From: Bacteroidales bacterium
GTDB taxonomy: Bacteria; Bacteroidota; Bacteroidia; Bacteroidales; Muribaculaceae
DNA length: 13,840 nucleotides
NCBI GenBank assembly: GCA_004554255.1
Contig: SFNC01000050.1
Location: 1-13,840 of the forward strand
Reading direction: 5' to 3'
The position numbers and the translations under genes were made by a program. The notes under the pieces were generated by a model that saw only the letters and a list, made by a program, of their open reading frames with translations, ran no database searches and had not been told where the DNA came from. Below are positions 1 through 6,244 of the stretch, piece after piece. The stretch's first letter is position 1. Every line of letters starts with the position of its first letter.

Positions 1-134
1 GGGGAGGGGCAATGGGGATAGTCCTGCTATCTGCCGGGCTGGCGTGCTCTCGTCATAATAGCAGCAATCCACACAGCGTATGTATTGCCCCAACAAAGGT
101 TCGGATGCTGTCTGCCAACATCGTTTAATCACAT
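1..134. other. left flank of the invertible segment, no gene supported
   Basis: No convincing gene is visible here. On the minus strand, two frames close within this stretch. The third stays open to the window edge but has no ATG, only GTG or TTG codons. It could be a leader, or the beginning of a leftward gene whose body lies outside the window. A small hairpin, GATAG-N5-CTATC, sits at 17-31. This is the DNA the promoter in the neighbouring segment would transcribe after inversion, so the regulated gene is expected beyond base 1. That is inference from the layout. Confidence 0.4.
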
Positions 135-151
135 TCTCTTGGATAGAGATA
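135..151 (+). repeat. left inverted-repeat arm of a candidate invertible segment
   Basis: The 17 bases TCTCTTGGATAGAGATA are the exact reverse complement of 378-394. The arm has its own imperfect dyad, TCTCT-N5-AGAGA. That resembles a tyrosine-recombinase core site: two inverted binding elements around a short asymmetric crossover region (TGGAT). Pairing with the other arm stops at both ends, at bases 134/395 and 152/377. The repeat pair and dyad are read directly from the sequence; the role as a recombination site is inferred from the adjacent recombinase gene. Confidence 0.75.
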
Positions 152-203
152 TGAATGATATGGACGATGGTGACATTTTATCCGGAGAAGGCGCAAAGTG
201 GCA

Positions 204-262
204 GTGCGCAATATTTTGTGTGTCAGCATATTCATTGCTGTGTTGCATAAAATATTGCGCAC
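204..262. repeat. nested inverted repeat inside the invertible segment
   Basis: GTGCGCAATATTTT at 204-217 is the exact reverse complement of 249-262. The two 14-bp arms are separated by 31 bp, and pairing resumes for two more bases just inside. Arms of this length so close together are unlikely by chance. It could be a paired operator, a site for an accessory protein that bends the DNA during inversion, or a cruciform or hairpin. The promoter at 359-366 would not transcribe it in either orientation, so a DNA-level role is more likely than an RNA hairpin. The function is unknown. Confidence 0.55.
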
Positions 263-358
263 AGGCCACCCATTCCGGCCACCTGCTAAAATGATGTTTT
301 ATATAAACTAAATCAAAAAATTTACGTTTCTCTTTTCAGTTAATCCGAAGAAAATTCG

Positions 359-366
359 TAACTTTG
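359..366 (+). promoter_or_regulatory. promoter core (TAnnTTTG) within the invertible segment
   Basis: TAACTTTG matches the Bacteroidota -7 consensus TAnnTTTG. The -33 position, about 20 bp upstream, carries only a T-rich TTTTC-like match, not a clean TTTG. The predicted start is near base 373, just before the right repeat arm. The promoter points right, towards the terminator at 419-444 and antisense to the recombinase gene. After inversion it would point left out of the window. Confidence 0.6.
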
Positions 367-377
367 CGACATCAAAG

Positions 378-394
378 TATCTCTATCCAAGAGA
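378..394 (-). repeat. right inverted-repeat arm of a candidate invertible segment
   Basis: TATCTCTATCCAAGAGA is the exact reverse complement of 135-151. With the next base, this copy has a slightly longer internal dyad, ATCTCT-N5-AGAGAT (379-395). The five-base centre is asymmetric and lies in the opposite orientation to the left copy. Recombination between the two would therefore invert the intervening DNA rather than excise it. The site function is inferred. Confidence 0.75.
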
Positions 395-418
395 TTTGGA
401 TGGGGTGAGGATGGCGGT

Positions 419-444
419 AGAGGCGCGGGTGCGTCTCTTTTTTT
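419..444 (+). terminator. intrinsic terminator facing the invertible promoter
   Basis: An 8-bp stem (419-426 with 431-438, one G-U pair) and a GGGT loop are followed directly by seven T residues (438-444). The U-tract is on the plus strand only, so it stops rightward transcription. The only rightward promoter seen upstream is the one at 359-366, giving a predicted transcript of about 70 nt. It would block that promoter from reading antisense through the recombinase gene. Read leftward, the hairpin has no U-tract and would be a poor terminator for the recombinase mRNA. Confidence 0.75.
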
Positions 445-455
445 GTGGCGGGAGG

Positions 456-1646
456 TCAGCGCAGACTGCGGATAATCAGGGAGTTGGCCTTGTCCACCAC
501 GGAGGTGTCCAGGCTGGCGAGGTAGATGCGCGTGGTCGCTTCCGAGTCGTGGCCCATACCCTCGCTGATGACGCTCAGGGGGATGCCTTTGGCGCGCGCC
601 GCGGAGGCCCAGCTGTGCCGTGCCACGTAGAGTGTCAGCGGAATGGTGAGCCCCGCCATGGCGGCGATTCTCTTGAGCGCGCGGTTGATGTTGTAGCCCG
701 CGTTGCGGTAGGCGTAGCGCTCGTTTATTCCCGTGTTGCGGATAATCGGCAGCAGGTATTTGCTGCTGTTTTCGGGGTATTTGGCCAGTATCGCGTGCAT
801 CTCGCGCGTCCAGCGAATGGTGAGCATCTGGCCGGTTTTGCGCCGGCGGTAGGTGATGTAGCCGTCGCGCAGGTCGGCCTTGCGCAGGAATGCCATGTCC
901 ACAAAACTCATGCCGCGGAAAAAGAAACTTAGCATAAACATGTCGCGGGCATAGTCTAAAGTGGGATTGTCCGAGAGGTCCAGGTTGCCGATGCGCTTGA
1001 TGGCTGTTATCGGCAGCGCGCGCTTGCGCGTCTTCTCCACGCCGGTGTACACGTGGCGGAAGGGATTGCGGTTGTCTATGATGTCGCTGTCTGCGGCGCG
1101 GTTGTAGACGGCGCGGAGGATGCGGTTGTAGAACGAGATGGTGTTCGGGGAGATGCCGCGGGCGCACTGCCATGCCTGGTAGCGCTCCATAACCTCGGAG
1201 GTTATGCAGTCCAGCATAATGTCCCGGCGCGGGCACGTGTCCAGCGCCAGGAACTTGCGGAAGCTCTCCAGGGCCGAGCGGTACGTCTCGGACGTGCGCA
1301 CCTTGCCGTTGCGCCGCAACTGCTCTATTATGGCGCGCATGTACGCGAACAGAGTGTAGTCTCGGGCGTAGCGGCGGAACTCGTCGGCGACATCGTCGGC
1401 GGTGTACGTCACGCGCACTGCCGCCAGGCGACGGTCTATGCGCGACAGCCGCTCCATGTCGGCGCGGATATTGTCGTGCGTCTGCGCCACGGCCACGGTG
1501 CCGTGCCGCCGGTCCCATTCGTCGGCACGAATACGGTATTCAGTGGTGATTTGGCACACCTTGCGCTGATGTGATATCCGGTAATAAATATAGCCATAGC
1601 CGGCGGTGCCGGGTGCAAGTCGGAAATTTACTTTTATGGAAGCCAT
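456..1646 (-). CDS. tyrosine-type site-specific recombinase (candidate DNA invertase)
   Basis: This 396-residue protein has the layout of Bacteroidales tyrosine recombinases: an N-terminal arm-type DNA-binding region (about 1-90), a SAM-like core-binding domain (about 95-200) and a C-terminal catalytic domain. Visible catalytic residues are R244 (FFFRGMSF), K270 (RRKTG), R343 (YVARHSW), H366 (MGHDS) and the nucleophile Y375 (TRIYLASLD). The first His of the usual HxxR box is Tyr340, which I recall as common in this Bacteroidales group. The gene reads towards the inverted repeats at 135-151/378-394 and ends 62 bp from them, so it is the obvious candidate to invert that segment. Such enzymes also serve as integrases of mobile elements, but I see no att duplication, cargo or mobilisation gene here. 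Its base composition resembles that of its neighbours. Confidence 0.93.
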   Translation of the reverse strand: MASIKVNFRLAPGTAGYGYIYYRISHQRKVCQITTEYRIRADEWDRRHGTVAVAQTHDNIRADMERLSRIDRRLAAVRVTYTADDVADEFRRYARDYTLFAYMRAIIEQLRRNGKVRTSETYRSALESFRKFLALDTCPRRDIMLDCITSEVMERYQAWQCARGISPNTISFYNRILRAVYNRAADSDIIDNRNPFRHVYTGVEKTRKRALPITAIKRIGNLDLSDNPTLDYARDMFMLSFFFRGMSFVDMAFLRKADLRDGYITYRRRKTGQMLTIRWTREMHAILAKYPENSSKYLLPIIRNTGINERYAYRNAGYNINRALKRIAAMAGLTIPLTLYVARHSWASAARAKGIPLSVISEGMGHDSEATTRIYLASLDTSVVDKANSLIIRSLR

Positions 1647-1669
1647 AGTCTTTTAGATTAATCTTTGCA

Positions 1670-1677
1670 GCAATATA
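1670..1677 (-). promoter_or_regulatory. weak candidate promoter of the recombinase gene
   Basis: Read leftward, TATATTGC is a partial match to TAnnTTTG and would start transcription roughly 20 nt upstream of the recombinase ATG. A 10-bp perfect palindrome, AGATTAATCT (1655-1664), lies close to the predicted start site and could be an operator. Ten-base palindromes are common by chance, so this is only a suggestion. The 85-bp gap is shared with the divergent lysO promoter. Confidence 0.25.
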
Positions 1678-1699
1678 TAAAATCCTGCGTTCTTTTTTG

Positions 1700-1707
1700 T
1701 AATTTTG
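1700..1707 (+). promoter_or_regulatory. promoter core upstream of the lysO pair
   Basis: TAATTTTG is an exact TAnnTTTG match, preceded by a T-run. No clear -33 TTTG is seen. With a start near 1713 the leader before the ATG at 1732 is only about 20 nt, too short for a lysine riboswitch of the kind that controls lysO in some other bacteria. Confidence 0.6.
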
Positions 1708-1731
1708 CAGGCAGATAAGACTGCAGATTAT

Positions 1732-2004
1732 ATGTTTATACTGATATTGCTTGCCGTGAGCGTACTTGCGGGCATGCTCCTGCGGGGCATTGGTCCGGTG
1801 CTCCACCTGGAAAAGACTGCCACGTGGACAGTGTGGCTTCTGATTCTCGTGTTCGGAATCTCGTTGGGCTACAACGAGGATATAGTGAATAATTTCGGGC
1901 GATTCGGCCTGACGGCGCTGGTTGTCGCCTTGGCCGGCGTTGCCGGGAGCGTCCTTGGCGCCCGGGCACTAAAGAGTTACATAGATAAAGGCAAACAGAA
2001 ATGA
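1732..2004 (+). CDS. LysO-type lysine exporter, N-terminal part
   Basis: This 90-residue membrane protein matches the N-terminal part of the LysO (DUF340/YbjE) lysine exporter. Hydrophobic helices lie at about 1-20, 30-48 and 60-78, with the family-like stretch FGISLGYNEDIV after the second. In E. coli LysO is one chain of about 300 residues; here it is divided into this protein and a 207-residue partner, together about the same length. I chose the ATG at 1732, because a TTG 27 bases earlier lies inside the promoter core. The stop overlaps the next start as ATGA, so translation is probably coupled. The two products presumably assemble in the inner membrane. I recall a similar split in other Bacteroidales, so it is more likely ancestral than a recent mutation. 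Confidence 0.8.
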   Translation: MFILILLAVSVLAGMLLRGIGPVLHLEKTATWTVWLLILVFGISLGYNEDIVNNFGRFGLTALVVALAGVAGSVLGARALKSYIDKGKQK

Positions 2005-2624
2005 AAGGCAGCATTATAGTCCTGTGCATATTCCTTGCCGGGATAATCATCGGAATATTCGGCGTGGTGCCTGAGGCGTGGATGCCCGCCGAGCTCAGTG
2101 AGTGGCTGCTGTATGCCCTTGTTATTCAGATAGGTATAAGCCTTGGCTATGGCGGGAATCTGGGCAAGATATTGCGCGAGGTGTCGCTGCGGTCGCTGTT
2201 GCTGCCGTTGTGCACCATAGCCGGCATACTGCTGTTCTCGGCCCTGGCCGGGATGCTGTTGGGCGGCCGGGGCCTCCGCGACTACCTTGCGCTGGGCAGC
2301 GGCATGGGTTACTATTCCCTGTCGTCGGTGCTGATTGTTGACCTGAAAAGCGACAGCATCGGCGTCCAGGCGGCGACACAGTTGGGGATGCTGGCGCTGC
2401 TTGTGAACATAATCCGCGAGATGACGGCGCTTGTCGGCGGCCCGTGGCTGGCGAAGGTCTTCGGACGGTACGCGCCCACCGCGGCGGCGGGTGTCACCTC
2501 CATGGACGTAACCCTGCCGATGATAGTGCGCTGCGGCGGCCAGACCATGTTCCCGATAGCGCTGATGCACGGCATGGTGCTGGAAGTGAGTGTGCCGCTG
2601 CTGGTGACGCTCTTCGCCGGCTGA
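2001..2624 (+). CDS. LysO-type lysine exporter, C-terminal part
   Basis: This 207-residue multi-pass inner-membrane protein corresponds to the larger C-terminal part of LysO, which exports L-lysine. Family signatures are the glycine-rich GSGMGYYSLSSVLI (about 99-112), TSMDVTLPMIVRCGG (about 166-180) and ALMHGMVLEVSVPLLVTLF (about 187-205), all close to my recollection of E. coli YbjE. Acidic residues within the membrane region (for example D169 and E195) could take part in ion-coupled export, though that is inference. It overlaps the preceding gene by 4 bp (ATGA) and almost certainly acts with it. A hairpin follows 29 bp after the stop. Confidence 0.85.
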   Translation: MKGSIIVLCIFLAGIIIGIFGVVPEAWMPAELSEWLLYALVIQIGISLGYGGNLGKILREVSLRSLLLPLCTIAGILLFSALAGMLLGGRGLRDYLALGSGMGYYSLSSVLIVDLKSDSIGVQAATQLGMLALLVNIIREMTALVGGPWLAKVFGRYAPTAAAGVTSMDVTLPMIVRCGGQTMFPIALMHGMVLEVSVPLLVTLFAG

Positions 2625-2653
2625 GAAGGGCATGCCGCCCCATCCGGATAAAA

Positions 2654-2686
2654 AGCGGGCTGCGCCGAAATTCGGTGCAGCCCGCT
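2654..2686 (-). terminator. hairpin terminator between convergent units
   Basis: A stem of about 15 bp with one G-T pair (2654-2668 with 2672-2686) closes on a 3-nt loop. Read leftward it is followed by a short U run (2653-2650), so it fits the end of the efflux operon. Read rightward there is no U-tract, but the hairpin may still protect or end the lysO transcript. Confidence 0.7.
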
Positions 2687-2691
2687 GCATA

Positions 2692-2805
2692 TCAGGGAGT
2701 TACATTGGTGCCGCGGATCAGGTCGGAGCTGAATTTCTTGCCGTAGCACTCAATTTTACCGGAGCCGCCGCCTTCGCCCACCGCCGTGATGTTCGCAGAT
2801 GATTG
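2692..2805 (-). other. 37-codon in-frame coding-like tail after the PG0541-family stop
   Basis: Directly after the TGA of the preceding gene, the same frame stays open for 37 codons and ends at TGA 2692-2694, just before the operon hairpin. From about codon 4 the codons are strongly biased to G or C in third position, and the peptide (containing GEGGGSGKIECYGKKFSSD) looks like real protein. I do not recognise it. It has no ATG; a GTG start would leave 29 residues. It could be a relic of a lost gene, a readthrough extension (the stop context is TGA-C, a leaky one) or chance. Members of the PG0541 family as I recall them end at the upstream stop. Confidence 0.35.
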
Positions 2806-3099
2806 TCAGATACTGTTAGTCACCGGCCACTGGAACGCTCTCAGGCCCAGTTTGGGGCGCTCCTCGTCGAGGATGCGCAGACGCTCCATTATGGAGTCGG
2901 CACGGTCGTCGGGGACAACGGCCATGATGGCCTGCGACAGCGCAGGCCAGGCGTGGCTGCCCATGTGCGGCTCGCCGTCGTGGGTTCCGCGTCCTGTTAC
3001 CTGTGGCCATGCGGTGAATCCGCGACAGCCGGTATGTCTCAGTGCCTCAACGATATGATCGTAGTGCGCCTGGTCGAAAATTATCATTATTGCTTGCAT
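2806..3099 (-). CDS. PG0541-family transporter-associated small protein
   Basis: This 97-residue soluble protein is the last gene of the efflux operon. It matches the small family named after Porphyromonas gingivalis PG0541, which sits beside an RND pump in the same order. Recognisable parts are IIFDQAHYDHIVEAL (6-20), a conserved-looking GRGTHDGEPHMGSHAWPA segment in the middle, and a C-terminal LRAFQWPV. Histidines and an acidic residue in the central segment could bind metal or a small ligand. The size and apparent alpha/beta pattern recall PII-like ferredoxin-fold regulators, which is inference. It starts 12 bp after the pump gene, so it is co-transcribed and probably modulates the pump. 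Its biochemical role is not established. Confidence 0.8.
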   Translation of the reverse strand: MQAIMIIFDQAHYDHIVEALRHTGCRGFTAWPQVTGRGTHDGEPHMGSHAWPALSQAIMAVVPDDRADSIMERLRILDEERPKLGLRAFQWPVTNSI

Positions 3100-3111
3100 G
3101 ATAAGTAACTC

Positions 3112-6100
3112 TTAATTTTTAACAACGGCTTTGGATTTTTTATGCAGTTTGCGGCGCTGGCGCTTGATGCCGACAGCGGCGAAAATGCAATACAGGACGG
3201 GGACGAACAGCAGGGTCAGGATTGTGGAGAACGTAAGACCGCCAATCACAGCCGTACCCATCGGGCGCCACATCTCCGCACCCTGTCCGGTGCCCACAGC
3301 CATGGGCACCATACCTAAGATGGTGGTGAGCGTGGTCATCACCACGGGGCGCAGACGCGAGCGGCCGCCGAGAATAACTGCGCGGCGCACAGACAGTCCG
3401 CGTTCGCGGTTAAGTGTTATATAGTCGATAAGCACAATACCGTTCTTCACCACGATACCGATAAGCATGATGGCGCCGATCATGGACATCACGTTAAGGG
3501 TATGTCCGGTCATCCACAGGATGATGAACACGCCGGAGAAGGCAAAGAGCAGGGAGGTCATGATAATGCCCGGGTAGGTGTAGCTCTCGAACTGCGCGGC
3601 CATCACGATGTAAACCAGGATTATAATCAGCACGGCCAGCGTGAGCAGGTCGGTGAACGAGTCCTGCTGGTCCTCGAAACTACCGGCAATCTGGATGTTT
3701 ATACCCTGCGGCAGGTCCATGGAGTCAATGGCGGCTTCGGCGGCGACGACAATCTCGCTCATCGGAACTCCCTGAACCACAGTGCTTACGGTGACGATGC
3801 GCTCGCGGTCTTTACGCTCGATAGTCGGCGGGGTGTAACGTTCCACCACCTTGCCTACGTCGCGGATGCGCACGGCGCCCCCCTGGCCGTTGATAATCAG
3901 GATGTCCTCGATGTCCTCGATGGAGGTGCGGCTGTCGGGGTCGAACATCACCTTAATGTCATATTCCTCGCCATCCTCGCGGAATCTGGACGCCAGTGCG
4001 CCGTTGATACGGTTTCGCAGGGCATTGGCGGCAGTCTGCAGATTCAGACCGTACATGGCTAATTTCTCGCGGTCGAAATCCACCTGAATCTCAGGCTGAT
4101 AGTCCGAGCGCGAAATCATGACGTCGGCCGTTCCGGGGATTTTTTCCAGGGCGGCTTTAAGCATGTTTGCCGCGGAGTCGGTCTCGTTGAAGTCGTAACC
4201 GTAGATTTCAAAGTCTACGGTGGCCTGACTACCCATGCTGCCGCCGCGGTTACCGCCCACGTTTACGTAGGCCTTCTTGTATTCGGGGTAGCGCTTGAGG
4301 TCTTCGCGCATCATTCCGGCGATTTCCACCACTCCGCGCTCACGGTCGCCGGGGTCGCTGAGTCGGATGTTCATGGACACGATGTGCGGGCCGTTGTTCG
4401 AGAGGGAGGCGAAGGTATTGTCGGACGATGCCGAGCCGGTGGTGTAGTTAAGCGCCTGAATCTCAGGATACTTCTCGCGCCACTCCTTGGCGAGGCGCTC
4501 GGTAACCTCGTTTGCTATCTCCACGCGTGTGCCTATGGGCAGCTCCAGGCTGACGCCGAGGCGTCCGTCATCGTTCGTCGGGAAGAACTCGGTACCCACA
4601 TGCTTAACCAACTGCAGCGAGCCGATGAAGATTGCCATACATACAAGGATGGTGACAATCTTGTGGCTGACAACCCATCCCAACAGGCGCGCGTAACCAT
4701 TGTCGAAGGCATCCAGGCCGCGGTTTATCGGGCCGAAGAAGATGCGGTAGAAGCGGCCGTGGTGTGTCTGGCGGCGCAGCATCTGGCTGCAGAGCATGGG
4801 GGTGAGGGTGAGGGCGCAGGTTGTGGAGATAATCATCATTATGCACACCATCCATCCCAACTGGCGGAACAGCACGCCGGTCATGCCGGTGACGAGAGTA
4901 AGCGGGAAGAATACCGCCAGCAGCGTCAGTGTGGACGCTATAACGGAGATGGCCACCTCGTTGGTGCCGTGTACAGCGGCCTGTTTGGGGTCGGCACCGC
5001 GTTCTATGTGGGTGGTCACGTTCTCAAGCACCACAATGGCATCGTCCACCACCATACCGATGGATATGGACAGCGCCGACAGCGACACAATGTTGAGCGA
5101 ATCGCCCGTTATGGCAAGATAAATGAATGATGTTATCAGCGAGATGGGTATGGTTACCACGATAATCACCGTGGCGCGCCAGCGTCCCAGGAAGAAGAAC
5201 ACCACAATCACCACAAACAGCAGGGCGTACATCACCGTCTCCACCAGCGAGGCGATGGTGTTGCGGATATTGTCCGAAGTATCCACAAGGATGTCCAGTT
5301 TCACGTCCGATGGCAGGCGTTTCTGCAGCTTCGGCAGCATCTGAAGCACCTTGTTGGAAATCTCCACCGAGTTGGCGCCGCTCTGCTTCTGCACCACAAT
5401 CATGGCGCCGCGCTCGCCGTCGTTGAAGGTCTGCTGGGCGCGTTCCTCCAGCGAGTCGTCTATGCGGGCCACGTCCTTGAGGTAGACATTGCGTCCGTCC
5501 ACGCTGCCCACCACGATATTGGCCATATCCGAGGCCTGGATAAACTCGCCCTGTACGCGCAGAGAGTAGGTGTCGGAACCGACATCGAAGCTGCCACCGG
5601 GGATATTGCGGTTCTCGGCGGCGATTATCTGCGAGATTTTCTCGATGGTAAGTCCGTAAGCCTCAAGGCGTTTGGGGTCGGTGTAGACGTGTATCTCGCG
5701 CTTCGGCGCGCCGGAGATGGACACGGAGCCCACGCCCGAGATTCGTGCCAGCGGGTTGGCGACGGCATCGTCAAGAATCTTGTAGAGGCCCGGCATGCTC
5801 TCGTCGGCCTTGACCGACAGAAGCACGATGGGAATCATATCGGTGGAGAACTTGAAGATGATGGGCGTCTCGGCATCGTCAGGCATGGACGACGACACCA
5901 TGTCCAGTTTGTCGCGTACATCGTTGGTTATCACGTCAATATCGTTGCCGTACTCGAACTCCAGGGTGATGACCGAGATGTTTTCGCGGCTCTTGGAGCT
6001 TATGTGCTTGAGGTTGCTCACCGAGTTAAGCACATTCTCCAGCGGGCGTGTCACATTCTGCTCTATGTCCTGTGCCGATGCGCCCTGGTACGTTGTCATC

Positions 6101-6240
6101 ACCATAATGGTGTTGGTGTCCAGGTCGGGGTACAGGTCAATAGGCAGTTTGGTAAGCGAAAAAAGACCCATGATTACAACCGCCACAAAGCAGAGGGCGG
6201 TCATAACCGGGCGTTTTACCGAACTTTCGTATAGACTCAT
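3112..6240 (-). CDS. HAE1-type RND multidrug efflux pump, inner-membrane subunit
   Basis: This 1042-residue protein has the normal length and layout of AcrB-like pumps: TM1 near 10-30, a large periplasmic loop, TM2-6 from about 335 to 490, a short cytoplasmic link, TM7 near 530, a second periplasmic loop and TM8-12 from about 860. The proton-relay residues are present: D399 and D400 in GMVVDDAIVVLEN (TM4) and K932 in IGIVVKNGIVLID (TM10). It uses the proton gradient to move drugs, dyes, bile salts or similar compounds from periplasm or membrane into the TolC channel. The start lies 4 bp after the adaptor gene. The C-terminus is a very basic tail (KRQRRKLHKKSK). The substrate cannot be read from the sequence. 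Confidence 0.95.
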   Translation of the reverse strand: MSLYESSVKRPVMTALCFVAVVIMGLFSLTKLPIDLYPDLDTNTIMVMTTYQGASAQDIEQNVTRPLENVLNSVSNLKHISSKSRENISVITLEFEYGNDIDVITNDVRDKLDMVSSSMPDDAETPIIFKFSTDMIPIVLLSVKADESMPGLYKILDDAVANPLARISGVGSVSISGAPKREIHVYTDPKRLEAYGLTIEKISQIIAAENRNIPGGSFDVGSDTYSLRVQGEFIQASDMANIVVGSVDGRNVYLKDVARIDDSLEERAQQTFNDGERGAMIVVQKQSGANSVEISNKVLQMLPKLQKRLPSDVKLDILVDTSDNIRNTIASLVETVMYALLFVVIVVFFFLGRWRATVIIVVTIPISLITSFIYLAITGDSLNIVSLSALSISIGMVVDDAIVVLENVTTHIERGADPKQAAVHGTNEVAISVIASTLTLLAVFFPLTLVTGMTGVLFRQLGWMVCIMMIISTTCALTLTPMLCSQMLRRQTHHGRFYRIFFGPINRGLDAFDNGYARLLGWVVSHKIVTILVCMAIFIGSLQLVKHVGTEFFPTNDDGRLGVSLELPIGTRVEIANEVTERLAKEWREKYPEIQALNYTTGSASSDNTFASLSNNGPHIVSMNIRLSDPGDRERGVVEIAGMMREDLKRYPEYKKAYVNVGGNRGGSMGSQATVDFEIYGYDFNETDSAANMLKAALEKIPGTADVMISRSDYQPEIQVDFDREKLAMYGLNLQTAANALRNRINGALASRFREDGEEYDIKVMFDPDSRTSIEDIEDILIINGQGGAVRIRDVGKVVERYTPPTIERKDRERIVTVSTVVQGVPMSEIVVAAEAAIDSMDLPQGINIQIAGSFEDQQDSFTDLLTLAVLIIILVYIVMAAQFESYTYPGIIMTSLLFAFSGVFIILWMTGHTLNVMSMIGAIMLIGIVVKNGIVLIDYITLNRERGLSVRRAVILGGRSRLRPVVMTTLTTILGMVPMAVGTGQGAEMWRPMGTAVIGGLTFSTILTLLFVPVLYCIFAAVGIKRQRRKLHKKSKAVVKN

Positions 6241-6244
6241 GTTC

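Larger units (their letters stand above)
152..377. other. candidate phase-variable invertible promoter segment (226 bp)
   Basis: This AT-rich segment lies between perfect 17-bp inverted repeats and beside a tyrosine recombinase gene, the usual design of invertible promoters in Bacteroidales. It holds one exact TAnnTTTG core (359-366), pointing right, and I found none pointing left. Inversion would therefore switch transcription from rightward, into a terminator at 419-444, to leftward, past base 135. It also contains a nested inverted repeat (204-217 with 249-262). No convincing gene lies inside: a 69-codon rightward frame starting at 85 crosses the left arm and ends in the segment, but its composition is not coding-like. 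Inversion itself cannot be seen in a single sequence. Confidence 0.65.

Noticed and set aside
85..294. 69-codon rightward frame crossing the left repeat arm
   Set aside because: It spans the recombination site and is rich in Cys and His with no recognisable domain, no promoter and no coding-like codon bias; inversion would break it.
340..1518. 392-codon leftward frame overlapping the recombinase
   Set aside because: It is a frame shadow of the recombinase gene, dominated by Arg, His and Pro as expected from an off-frame read of GC-rich coding DNA.
456..1646. Recombinase as the integrase of a mobile element
   Set aside because: No direct-repeat attachment sites, tRNA target, excisionase, relaxase or phage genes are visible nearby, and the genes to its right are core transporters. 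It cannot be fully excluded because the left flank is missing.
1705..1731. Upstream TTG start for the first lysO gene
   Set aside because: It falls inside the promoter core at 1700-1707, so it would not be on the transcript in a usable way; the ATG at 1732 begins a proper membrane helix.
1713..1731. Lysine riboswitch ahead of lysO
   Set aside because: The leader is only about 20 nt, far shorter than a lysine riboswitch.
2806..2808. TGA as a selenocysteine codon joining the PG0541-family gene to its tail
   Set aside because: No SECIS-like hairpin is visible just after the TGA, and the family normally ends here.
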